Assembly (NCBI GenBank): GCA_023653785.1
Contig: JAMKCH010072585.1
Location: 1-64,000 of the forward strand
Direction: 5' to 3'
DNA: 64,000 nucleotides
From: Ophioderma brevispina
Lineage: Eukaryota; Echinodermata; Ophiuroidea; Amphilepidida; Ophiodermatidae
Each line of letters opens with the position of its first letter. Position 1 is the stretch's first letter. Made by a program: the position numbers and the translations under genes. Shown in pieces: positions 52,801 to 61,400 of this stretch. The notes under the pieces were generated by a model. It was given only the letters and a program-made list of their open reading frames with translations, ran no database searches and was not told the DNA's origin.

Positions 52801-55800
52801 CACTTCAGTCACATCTTAGTGTTGTCATGGACATCATCTTTCAAGATGGACGAACTATGTTAGAGTTTCTTTACTCTCAAATGGTCATTTTTTGTCATTT
52901 TTTAAACCTGAAAGTACTGGTCAACCAGACAAACACGCCCGTCCAAGCGTGGTAAGCCATCCCGGTGGTTCGAGGAACCGAGGGGGAAATTCCCGATAGG
53001 TATCAACAAATCAACGCACAAATATCCCTTTCGCAGGGCAAAAGATCCGAAAAGGGACTGATTTAACAAGAATATTCGTGTTTTTTTTCCCAATTTTCCC
53101 TCCAGATTTTTTTTTCAGAGGGGGTATTCTGCCCCCCCCCAACCTTTTTTCCCCCACTGGCTACGCCGCTGCGCCCTTCAGTCAAAAGTATGATTTTACT
53201 GCACTGTGCCAAGGGAAATGAGATTTTAATAGCTCATGGTGTATTATGCAAGTTTACAATGATTTCTAACAATAATAAAATAAATTCATCCTTGTCTGCC
53301 TGGAGAACTAAGTAGTTAAAATTTCGAAAGAATGTGAATTTCGTATGCACCCTCTCGGACTTAAAGCCACGATCATTTATTTTTCATTTTTTTTCATATT
53401 TCTATTTGCTTTAGTGTTATGTCATATCAACACCTTATATTACTGTTCTCTGTGAAAAACAGACACTGCACTGACCTCAAGTAATATCAGCATCAACAAT
53501 AATTATGATTATTTCCCCCATGGAATTAGATGCTCATGAGTCCTTGCCATTTGAATAAAACTTATGAGAAATCAGGTATGAAATAACACGCTTAATTGAG
53601 TGGGCATCTATGAATTCCCGGTCGTATTTGTGAACTTTTTCGCACCCAAACAATGCTGATCTGTATTCAGATGTTCGATTTCCCGTTTATGAGGATCAAT
53701 AATAGTATATTAGTAAGCCTATTGTATTTCATATTTCAGATTGGTATTATATCTATAGGTCAGGGTTAACCTTCATTCGAAATTATAAATATAAAAAGTA
53801 TATCAAAATATTTTATTAAGGGTTCTTTAATCTAGGAGACCCTAGATTTTACCGGAAGTGGTCAAAATTTTGGTATCAGAAGAAAGCTACTATTTACCTT
53901 GTGAAATATTTGTCAATTTTAATGTCAATTTTACGGAGACCTAAAAACTGTTTGGCCACTTATAGCTATACATTGCGGAGAGACTGACACCGACGTTATA
54001 TACCTCATTTTATAGCAAAGACAATTAATGCACATGCAATTTCAGTTGGCATCGATTTCTTCTTTTACAAAACAATCAGTTTGATTAAACGGTCTATTTG
54101 TGTAAGATAATTATAAGTCAAACTAGAATTTCGCGGTTCTCGGCTTTCGCGCTCGCTATATTCAAAGAATATAAGCTGTGGGCCGCCCCATGACCTTTGA
54201 CCCTGGCACGTGACCTTTGATCTCATCAACATATGAGGGATCGCATGGTGCACCTATGACAAAAGTTTGGTTCCAATTGAACTTCAAGTTTTCAATTTAG
54301 ATCAATTTTACATTTTTAGCCCATTTTTTCAACTTGACCTCACATGACCTTTGACCTTTCAACATGACCTTGGACCTCATCAACATATGAGGGATCCCAT
54401 TGTGCACCAATGACAGAAGTTTGGTTCCAATTGAAGTTAAACTTTTCAATTGAGGTCAATTTAAAAAAAAACTTAACAATTTGTGACACACACATACATT
54501 CACACACACACAAACACACATACACACGCACAACGGATTGCTGGTCCTGCAAGCTATAGCTGACGGCCCACAATATGTTAAACTACCATTGTTCAATCAT
54601 AAAGAGTCTCAATGTCTCAGTTCATGAACATAATTAAACTACTCAGAGATTTTTGTTTTACATCTCTAAGGTAATTACTTTGCGCAAATACAGTAGACTC
54701 AGTGTCAATAAATTGCGATAAGAACTAAAGCTGAAGTTTTCTGTAAATAGATGGAATTAAACTTAAAATTCAATTATTGCATTGTTTTTTAAGCTGAATA
54801 CAAAACCTTCTATGGTTTCACTTTGGCTCCCATGTTTCATTGCAGGTTAAAACCATGAAATGCTGCTGATGCAAAGTAATCTATGATCTTACACCAGTTA
54901 TCTTGACTTTCTTTTTGGGAAATTGAACATTTTTTCACTCAGCATTTTCTTTTGTAATCTCCGGGATATTAATTTTATAATCCTACAATTATTCTCCCAC
55001 CTTCTATTGTTTGACAATAATTTGGTGTTAAATGTTTTACTCAAATCACAGCTGAAGACCATGTTACTCTATGTAAACGATGCATCTTTGTTTGGCTCAA
55101 AATCGGCCAAAGAGGATTTTTAAGTCCCTCAGCAAAATATGCATAACTTCTTCTTCCAAAGTCCAAATGACACCAAATAAATATTTTCTGAAAGCCTGTT
55201 TATCCCCCTTTTTAACCAAAGCAAACATTTGAGCAAAAATAATTCTTAACTATTTTAATTATTTTTTATTCTGAATGTAGGTTTTTTACTCACACTGTAT
55301 GGGGATTACAAAATCATGTTTTTAGCTCTCACATCAAAACAGTTTGAAATATCAGCGCGAAACTTTACAAATGGGTTTTTGGGGTGAAGGAAGGCCATTC
55401 TATCAGGATGAAAAAAATTATAGACATAAATCGGGTCATCCCCCTTTAAATCCCTGAAATTTAGAGTGCACACACACACAAACACACATGCACTTTCATA
55501 ATCGATTGATGATGCACGTCGGGAACGGTAGTAAAAGTATTGAAAATGGCTCGGATAGAGTGCCAAGTGGTCCCTCCACTTTGAAAATTGTTCAGCCCTC
55601 GCGGAACTGAAAACACGATCCACCCATCATCTTTGAAAGAAATGCTTTGCTAGCGTTTTATCTCGAGAGAAAAAGAGAGCCTTATCGTCAAATAACGTTC
55701 CGTAAAGTGCATGCGATAACAAAGCCCCTAAATAACGGTCCTTATCTGGAGTTAACATAGTTGAATTCGGAATAAGGTCCCTTATCTCTAGGTAAGGAGC

Positions 55801-56689
55801 CATATCCCCCAATAACTCAGCCCCATTCATTCATTCATTCATTCATCATTCATTCATTCATTCATCATTCATTCATTCATATTTCACATATCAAAATACA
55901 GAAAATGACAAAGCGATATAAAAATAAACATTATACCTACAAAAAGGAACATACATACATATACAAGGAACGATTAATTAAAAATGATTTATTCTTGTTT
56001 ACCTGGAGAACTAAGTACACAGTTAAAATTTTAAAAACTTACCCAAGTTTACTATAAAACTCTTTCCTGCTTTAATCTTTTCAAAAAACATATGTCTGGT
56101 TAGCATAACCAGACTAGGCACTTTCTTCTTGGGTTGTGCTTTTTCTGGGTGCCCTGTATCTGGTTGTCCCGCTACTTTATTATCCCAGGGTTTAATAAAA
56201 TCTTCGTCGTCATCATAATATTCCGTTTCATCCTCGGCTCCATCATCCTATCGCCCATCCTTCCTCCTCCTCCTCATCACCATCATCAGTTTCGTTATCG
56301 GTTTCTGGTTCCATTTCATCATCGGTTTCTGGTTCTGTTTCTTTTATGTTCCCATCATCGTGTAAAGCGTCTTCAATAGGTCCGTCTCCACCGCCTTCAA
56401 CATCCTTATCATCATGGACCATGTCAACCTTTCCTTCATCCTTTATTTCCTTCTGCCAGATGGGTGCAGCTTCCTTGTTTTTCAATTCATCTACAGATGG
56501 AACTTTAAGTTTATTTTTATCAACTGGCAGTTTTACGATTTTAGGCTTTGCATTTTCATCGAAGACAGGTTTCTTCACGAATTTTTTAGGAGCTTTCACT
56601 ACGACTGGTTTCTTTTTGACCATTTCAGCAGCCACTAAATTACAAAAGAAAATTAAAAGAAAAATTTTGATGAAGCGACGAGCCTCCAT
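40753..56689 (-). CDS. Multi-thioredoxin-domain secretory protein, 3'-incomplete gene model
   Basis: The model joins exons 56689-56043, 50969-50775, 49725-49590, 47394-47331, 41281-41183 and 40845-40753 on the minus strand, with a possible seventh at 38901-38835. Every intron is GT-AG and each donor phase matches the next acceptor. The product has a signal peptide (residues 1 to about 22), a Lys/Pro/Val-rich segment, an acidic Glu/Asp-rich linker, and a thioredoxin fold (about 194-300) with CDKC at 220-223 and a likely cis-Pro in EYPAILYY. A second thioredoxin fold (from about 302) has C-x6-C and a likely cis-Pro in NLPSVYLF. PDI-like proteins of the ER or secreted space have this plan; CDKC replaces the usual CGHC, so reductase or chaperone activity is inference. 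One surplus base in each of exons 1 and 4 breaks the frame. The C-terminus, and any ER-retention signal, were not found. Confidence 0.78.
41183..41281 (-). CDS. Thioredoxin-like gene, exon 5: core of domain 2
   Basis: A 99-nt phase 2-2 exon with acceptor TTTTTCAG and donor TT|GTAAGT, open in one frame. It encodes LKGIVNVGVVDTTKNPGLL and KDKKNLPSVY, matching the central strand and cis-proline loop of a thioredoxin fold. It lies about 6 kb from exon 4, across the large minisatellite intron. Confidence 0.83.
41282..42119. other. Intron 4 proximal part
   Basis: AT-rich sequence. Degenerate 33-bp minisatellite fragments occur near 41625-41755, and a TTAA-MITE right end (ATCGCTGCTAATCCCTTTAA) near 41938-41957. 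Confidence 0.45.
43174..43295. repeat. 122-bp unclassified insertion in the minisatellite
   Basis: It breaks the array with non-repeat sequence that folds: CCACAAGTCATT against AATGGCTTGTGG, and GTCAGGA against TCCTGAC. No target duplication could be separated from the repetitive flank. Confidence 0.5.
43652..43807. mobile_element. Hairpin element, family H variant, in the minisatellite
   Basis: Ends AATATTGAATGCCTA and AGACATTCAATAAT are inverted, arms AATAGTAAATATATATCAC and GTGATATATTTTTACTATT pair, and the loop reads TTTCACGAGGCGAAGCCGAG. The terminal motif links it to 31766 and 50541. Another 50 bases of non-array sequence follow to 43857. Confidence 0.7.
44231..45123. mobile_element. 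893-bp Tc1/mariner-type non-autonomous element
   Basis: TA at 44229-44230 and 45124-45125. The ends CAGAGTGGTCCAAAAAAAGG and CCTTTTTTTGGACCACACTG are inverted, and pairing continues for more than 200 bases through ACTACAATATCTTGTT and CACTTTGCACACACGTAAG. The internal 64-residue frame is not transposase. It sits inside the minisatellite, so it entered after the array expanded. Confidence 0.87.
46021..46182. repeat. 162-bp unclassified insertion in the minisatellite
   Basis: Non-array sequence containing AAGGCGCCTTTTCGC and AAAGCGCCTTTATGAG, which can form a short stem. No target duplication is separable from the array. Confidence 0.5.
47331..47394 (-). CDS. Thioredoxin-like gene, exon 4: C-x6-C segment, one-base frameshift
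   Basis: The acceptor TATTACAG and donor ACCAG|GTAAGT are strong. The exon is 64 nt, one more than phase 2 to 2 allows. The first part reads CDPHNIHCWRILK after WVVLF, and after a one-base shift near an ATTT tract it reads FNRNLATR into LKGIVNVGVVD of exon 5. The active-site position therefore holds Cys-x6-Cys, not CxxC. Sequencing error is likelier than decay, given the intact splice sites. Confidence 0.65.
47933..48264. mobile_element. TTAA-flanked MITE in intron 3
   Basis: TTAA at 47929-47932 and 48265-48268. GGGTGGTTGTTCCGATTGAT on the left mirrors AACGATCGGAACAACCCAT on the right. Immediately upstream (47888-47926), a G run, a C run and AACGCCACTG resemble the end of another C-rich element. 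Confidence 0.72.
48776..48990 (-). mobile_element. L1-type LINE fragment in intron 3
   Basis: The minus strand reads MEQYLCNTFYLHNDTKLRWFQ then FRLTHRTLGTNSF and KFARKQS. These match the pattern LRWFQ.R..HR.LGTNSF found downstream of the reverse-transcriptase core in L1/Tx1-type elements. Only this short piece was recognised; the core and 5' end are missing. Confidence 0.65.
49000..49589. other. Intron 3 distal part
   Basis: No repeat or exon recognised with confidence. A donor-like GTAGG near 49185 on the minus strand has no frame that fits the gene. Confidence 0.4.
49590..49725 (-). CDS. Thioredoxin-like gene, exon 3: end of domain 1, start of domain 2
   Basis: The acceptor TTTATAG and donor TT|GTAAGT give a 136-nt exon entering in phase 1 and leaving in phase 2. 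It completes the final helix of domain 1 (GVQSWVEKHS) and opens the next domain with VELTDKNFDRHV and TTQWVVL, the usual strand-helix-strand entry of a thioredoxin fold. Confidence 0.83.
50541..50679. mobile_element. Hairpin element, family H, copy 2, in intron 2
   Basis: Ends AATATTGAATGGC and GCCATTCAATATT are perfect inverted copies. Arms TATGATACAAGAATATATTG and CAATATATTCTTGTATCATA pair exactly. The centre CTCGTCTTCGACTCG is identical to copy 1. It is flanked by TAA repeats. Confidence 0.85.
50775..50969 (-). CDS. Thioredoxin-like gene, exon 2: CDKC motif and body of domain 1
   Basis: The acceptor CTACCAG and donor G|GTAAG define a 195-nt phase 1-1 exon, open throughout. It reads NLGCDKCQAFYEDYRL and later HDEYPAILYYRHNMPILYD. 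Placed after FIVNLG from exon 1, CDKC sits exactly where the redox CxxC of a thioredoxin fold follows its second strand, and EYPAILYY supplies the cis-proline loop. Recognised by fold logic, not by close similarity to a named family. Confidence 0.85.
51100..52825 (+). mobile_element. Non-LTR retrotransposon lacking its reverse-transcriptase core
   Basis: The plus strand reads, across frames, DWFDENGKEIQSLLDEKH (about 51380), NRPSTINEEAREQLPQVEVN (about 51730), AIGLLSNGKAPG, then RLICQLEQEDLLPESQ ending at 52137. Where the catalytic core should begin, the sequence jumps at about 52140 to NNRIAKASAAFGRLCGKVWE, which belongs after the core. The C-terminal part continues to FRGKIGLFSHMRTH, a zinc-finger-like tail near 52760-52806 with one Cys replaced by Ser. 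It lies antisense in intron 1 of the thioredoxin-like gene. Confidence 0.8.
52830..53815. other. Intron 1 sequence, C-rich element remnant at 53100-53175
   Basis: Near 53110-53175 a C run is followed by CCCCCACTGGCTACGCCGCTG, like the ends of C-rich DNA elements at 18985 and 47888. No exon recognised. Confidence 0.4.
53836..55450. repeat. Fragments of MITE family K2 separated by 1.4 kb
   Basis: 53843-53910 (TTTACCGGAAGTGGTCAA, GAAAGCTACTATTT) matches the left part of the K2 copy at 28604. The stretch 55300-55450 (AAATCATGTTTTTAGCTCTC through AAATCGGGTCATCCCC) matches its right part. The intervening sequence, which includes the repeat at 54120-54570, probably arrived by later insertions. Confidence 0.55.
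54120..54570. repeat. Dispersed repeat with duplicated TGACCTTTGACC modules
   Basis: Two related ~150-base modules each contain TGACCTTTGACC or TGACCTTTGATC, TCATCAACATATGAGGGATC and AGTTTGGTTCCAATTGAA. Short inverted ends GTGGGCCGCC and GACGGCCCAC bound most of it. A CA-rich tract follows at 54486-54530. Its leading motif also occurs at 38165-38200. TGACCTTTGACC is the reverse complement of a DR1 nuclear-receptor site; function is not implied. Confidence 0.65.
55824..55880. repeat. (ATTC)n microsatellite
   Basis: ATTC tetramers with two single-base interruptions (ATC). They lie about 160 bases 3' of exon 1 of the thioredoxin-like gene, inside intron 1. Confidence 0.95.
56043..56689 (-). CDS. 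Thioredoxin-like gene, exon 1: signal peptide, acidic linker, start of domain 1
   Basis: The start at 56689 is chosen because MEARRFIKIFLLIFFCNLVAA then forms an ideal signal peptide; an in-frame upstream Met (56776) would bury it. A basic KKKPVVVKAPKKFVKKP stretch is followed by a Glu/Asp-rich region ending in a Glu run. The open frame stops at 56243, but the next frame continues at once with EDETEYYDDDEDF, KPWDNK and SLVMLTRHMFFEKIKAGKSF. One surplus base in the GG at 56247-56248 explains the break: removing it makes the 647-nt exon 215 codons plus one base, matching the phase-1 acceptor of exon 2. The donor is G|GTAAGT. Confidence 0.8.
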
Positions 56690-57042
56690 GTTGATGGTAT
56701 CGTATGGACACGTTGCACTAATGCTCAAATCACAGTTTAAATATACTAATACAGTTTCGATTTCATTTTCTGCCATATCTGTGGAAGAATCTTGTAAAGT
56801 GTTGATAAATTTGATTATCGATGAAATATCGATAATTTGTCCACCTGTTACGTGTATTGTGTGTAGCCTGATGTATTGTTATTCGGCCATAACGTGGTCT
56901 CAATGCCTGAATCGGTAATACGTCGCCTTTTCTCTAAATAACCAAATGTTAGCCGGGTCATTCGAAATTTTCATATAGGCCGAGTACTTTCTTAGAAAAT
57001 AATACGTGACCCAAAACATTTCTTACTATATAAAGGGAAGTG

Positions 57043-57375
57043 TTGTATGTATGTATGTATGTATGTATGTATGTATGTATGTATGTATGTATGTATGTAT
57101 GTATGTATGTATGTATGTATGTATGTATGTATGTATGTATGTATGTATGTATGTGTGTATGTATGTGTGTGTGTGTATGTGTGTATGTATGTATGTGTGT
57201 GTGTATGTGTGTATGTATGTGTGTATGTGTGTATGTGTGTGTGTGTATGTATGTATGTATGTATGTATGTATGTATGTATGTATGTATGTATTTTTGTAT
57301 GTAGGTATGTATGTATGTATGGATGTATGTAGTTATGTATGTATGTATGTATGTAGGTATTTATGTATGTATGTA
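57043..57375. repeat. (GTAT)n microsatellite with GTGT variants
   Basis: Long GTAT tandem run with interspersed GTGT. All three plus frames stay open (Met-Tyr-Val-Cys repeats), which is an artefact. It lies between the two divergent gene starts. Confidence 0.97.
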
Positions 57376-57659
57376 GTACTTACTAGAGATTACATTGTGG
57401 GAGTATTTTAAGTATTAAAGAGACATTGGGGGGTTGTGGGAGTATTTTTTACATTGTGGGGGGTATTTTTTCTTCATTGTGGGAGTATTTTATAGAGTAC
57501 AATGTTACGAATTGTCCTATAAACGGAAGAAATGATGTATGTAGGTATGTACGTAAGTACGGACATATAATACATTGTGGAGTGAGTTCTTAAGTTTAAA
57601 TGAAAACATAGTGGGGAGTGTAACATTTGGGGTGAGTTTAACGGAATAACTCAACACTA

Positions 57660-57870
57660 GTATTGAGGTTTATTCCGTAAAAGAATATTTGAAGACTAAC
57701 AAAAAAATGAGGTTTATTCCGTAAAAGAATATTTGAAGACTAAAAAAAATGAGGTTTATTCCGTAAAAGAATATTTGAAGACTAAAAAAAATGAGGTTTA
57801 TTCCGTAAAAGAATATTTGAAGACTAAAAAAAATGAGGTTTATTCCGTAAAAGAATATTTGAAGACTAAT
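57660..57870. repeat. 42-bp tandem repeat, five copies
   Basis: The unit begins AGGTTTATTCCGTAAAAGAA and ends in an A tract plus ATG. The first copy is 44 bases and the rest 42, almost identical. The last copy runs into the next GTAT array. Shorter repeats of CATTGTGGGAGTATTTT precede it near 57390-57500. Confidence 0.93.
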
Positions 57871-58018
57871 ACATGTATGTATGTATGTATGTATGTATGT
57901 ATGTATGTATGTATGTATGTATGTATGTATGTATGTATGTATGTATGTATGTATGTATGTATGTATCTATGTATCTATGTATCTATGTATCTATGTATCT
58001 ATGTATGTATGTATGTAT
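57871..58018. repeat. (GTAT)n microsatellite with CTATGTAT variant
   Basis: A pure GTAT run becomes a GTATCTAT series near 57965 and returns to GTAT. It is followed by a T-rich stretch and the dispersed-repeat end also seen at 25080-25215. Confidence 0.96.
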
Positions 58019-58389
58019 TTTCTTTTTTGTTTTTTTTTGTCCAATAAGTCTTGGAAACGTTCTCGGTAAGTGTTCTACTGCCAATGAAGGGCAAATTAAT
58101 TTAGACAAATTTGTATCCTCAGAATATCTCCTCGTGTCCCTTTAATTCGAAACCCTGTCCTTTAATAATTCGAAAGTCTAGATAACATTGCAAATAATTT
58201 CACGATACCATAGTAACTGATGTGGTATATTATGATTAAAGCATGCCCTGGTAAGCCGTGCACCATGCATCTACATTAATTGTCTTCGGTATACAATTAA
58301 TTATATACCGACACAAAATTGCCGTTAGAGCAGATCTACTATCGTACTATCGGCAAGAAATGAAATGTTATGATACTTTTGTCAATACG

Positions 58390-58441
58390 ATGGAATATAT
58401 CTGGGAAATATTTTCAATGGCCATTTTATCGTGGTTTACAG
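58390..58441 (+). CDS. Mucin-like gene, exon 1: signal peptide
   Basis: The ATG at 58390 is followed by a hydrophobic run and the strong donor ACAG|GTAAGG, leaving phase 1. The frame is open upstream to 58258, but only this ATG places the hydrophobic segment at the N-terminus. Confidence 0.55.
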
Positions 58442-61400
58442 GTAAGGTTTGATAATAATAATATAATTATTTATTCGTAGAAATAATTATATGTAATGTT
58501 TGGGCTTGACGTAAGTTCTTTTCCGACATGCTTCTTCTGAAGGTCAGTCTCAGAAACGCAGCTTCGAAAATTTTACGAAATTTCTTCTTGCTTTCTTTTG
58601 TAAGGTGTTCTGATACTTAGTCTTCTTTGTAAGGGCGCCTAAAATCACCAGTGTAGTGTAGTGTAGTAGTGTATATGGTATCAAATTCGAGCCGTGTCTC
58701 TCAGTTTCACAGAGGTATGAAATTTGTTTTTCAGTCTCACACTATTCAGACAAATATAATTACACTAGTTGTGTCAAAATAACATAAATTAGGTAAGAAT
58801 AGCACTCCCCGATAATAAGCAAAAAGTTTTACCAGAATAAAGTAAATGTCTACAGTTATTTAGCTAAATATTATGAAGTTATGCTTACATAAGTTACATA
58901 TTGTAACATGTGTGTGTGTGTGTGGGTGTGTAGGTGAGGGTGTGTGTGTGTGTGTGTGTGGGTGTGTGTGTGTGTGTGTGGCGCATTAGCGGGGTATACT
59001 TACTCGCCATTGTGCTGTAATTTCAGTCCGTTACAGACAGGAAATTCACAATTGTAAATTTCTTGCAGAGACATCGAAGTTGCACGTCAGATTAGGAGCT
59101 ATTAGACGTAAAATACTAAATCAAACGGTTTCGATACAAAAGCTAGAATTGTATGTCTTGATATCAGCAAAGCATTTGACAGAGTGTGGCATCCTGGTCT
59201 ACTGGACAAGCTTTCTGCCTTAGGATTCTCAGATAAGTTACTGAAGTGGCTGAAGGACTACCTGAGTGACCGCTCCCTCAGAGTCATCCTAAACGGGAGG
59301 GTATCCAGCAAGAAGTCGGTCAATGCAGGTGTACCACAAGGCTCAATCCTCGGCCCTCTTTTTTATTATATTCATTGACGACATCACAAGAAGAATCCTG
59401 AATCCATCCATCCTCTACGCAGACGATGTCACACTCATGACCTTCATAAAGTCAAAAGAGGACAGAATCCCAGCGCTGCTGCCTCTCTCAACAAAGACCT
59501 GCAGGAAATCGAGTCTTGGGCAACTTCATGGAATGTACTTTTCGGTGCTGCAAGTGTAGGAAAGAGTTCCATATGTCCCCCCCCCATATATTTACGAGAT
59601 ACACATTTTATTATAATTTTGGCCTTTATTATAAATCAAACACGGAATAAAGAGCAAAATTAAATAAATGTTTTGTTGCATGTAAATATATGGAGGGGGG
59701 AACATATGGAACTCTTGCCCAAGTGTAAAACTGTAACAATATTAAACAAGAAAGATGCTGCAACAGGCCATCCAAGTCTCCACTTCTTTGGTACAACTCT
59801 ATAAGAGGTCGACAGGGTCGGTCTACTTGGCATCTCCATCAGTAATGACCTGTCATGGTCTCCTGTGATTACCAAAATGGCTAAAACTGCCAGTCAGCGA
59901 CTAGGATTGCTCCGTCGACAGGGGCGTAACAAGACCTGAGCCTCCGGGGGAGCAAGACTCAAGAAGTTTTCCCGATTTTTTCCGGCACATCTTTTTTTTT
60001 TCAAGTCGGTTCGAAATTCTGAAGAGCGAGGGGTGGGGGGAGAAGAAGGAGTGTTTAGGATTGGGCGTCCGCAATATTTCCTTCTCCCTCCATTCCATCC
60101 ATCCACTTCTCTCTCCTTCCCTCTTTCCCCTTTCTCTTTTCTTTCCTTCCTTTCTTCTCTTCCATTTCCCGGTAGGTCGAGCTGATTTTCCCGGTGCCCC
60201 CTGCCCCCCGCCTGTTACGCTACTGTCCGTCGAGCTGCACCCTATCTTGAGACAACTGAGGGTTGTTAAAATCCATGGTTCGATCCAACATGGAATATGC
60301 AAGCTCAGCATGGTGTGGAGCAACACCCACTTCACTATCCAAACTAGATGCAATCCAGAGACGTGCCATTTCCATCATTGGTATCCCTGAGAGTGAGCTC
60401 GCCACTCATCACATTCAACCACTTGGTCATCGCAGGGCAGTTGGAATTGTCACTCTTTTCCAACGCATGTTTTATGGACAAGCACCAGATCTCCTCAGCC
60501 AGCTGCTACCTGAGCTGCTTTCAGTTGATCCTCGCCTTAGGCGCTCAGTCAGGTCTCATGACCTTGCTGTGAAAGTCCCAAGGTCCAACTTGGCCTCCCA
60601 CCGAAGATCATTACTCCTATTCTCTGTAGGCTTATGGAATGCCCTTCTTGCTCATGTAGCATCAAACCAGGACTTGCAGAGTTTCAAAAGGGAGGTTAAT
60701 CGCTATCTTGGCGCCAATCCGTCACCGTTACTAATTATATAGATAACTGCTGTTAATGCCTAGATTAGCCTTGACATAAATAAAAAAAAATCGGGACGAG
60801 GCTTTGGATCACGAAATGCCCATTTCATGTTGAATTATAGAGGAGTACTATTGAGTATCTATTTTCTGTTCAAACAGTTACATTCATGTTTATTTTCAGT
60901 CGTCACCGGTCACCAGTGTTTTATTCAAGGCAATTCCAGATTGACAACAGCGGGACAAATAAACTACCAGTGGTCTTTAACACCGGCAGGCGACGATGGC
61001 TGGTGTCAATGCACCAGCTTGAAGTTTGGCGGGAAAAATTCATACGTAAATGGACATGTAAAATATTTAGAGAGCTTGTCATTTTTGAGGAGGATCCAGG
61101 AGTTACATAGGTGCAGCGGTCAAGGTATGATCTGGACACTTTTTACTCATACTTTTTGGTGTTTGAACCGAATGTTTGAAGCATAGGCCTATGCTTGTTC
61201 ATTTTAAAATGACGGCGCATTCACCTATCCAAAGTCATTGACTTATACTATAAAAAATGATGCTGGTTACATTAGAGGGAGAAGGGAGGGGTCAGCCAAC
61301 TATCGATAGTGGTTAAACGTTTGTGACTTGAATCACGTCTTACAGGTTGCTGTGAATGGCAAAGCTGAAAATTTTCGCAAAAGGAGGAATTTTGTAATTA

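Larger units (their letters stand above)
59123..60790 (+). mobile_element. 5'-truncated Jockey/CR1-like LINE with two DNA insertions
   Basis: Reverse-transcriptase motifs are clear: ARIVCLDISKAFDRVWHPGL (motif A), SVNAGVPQGSILGPLF (motif B) and SILYADDVTLM (motif C, about 59411). After the two inserts at 59559-59719 and 59919-60225 the frame resumes as LLKSMVRSNMEYASSAWCGA and IQRRAISIIGIP, ending RYLGANPSPLLII at a stop near 60741. A short 3' UTR ends in AATAAAAAAAAA at 60778-60790. The 5' end, endonuclease and ORF1 are missing. Sense orientation within intron 1 of the mucin-like gene. Confidence 0.88.

Noticed and set aside
57006..58069. Met-Tyr-Val-Cys repeat proteins in all three plus frames
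   Set aside because: Produced by GTAT tetramer repeats, which stay open in every plus frame.
60061..60390. Plus- and minus-strand frames across the CT-rich insert (up to 150 residues)
   Set aside because: They read through the hAT-like MITE and into LINE sequence; no coherent domain.
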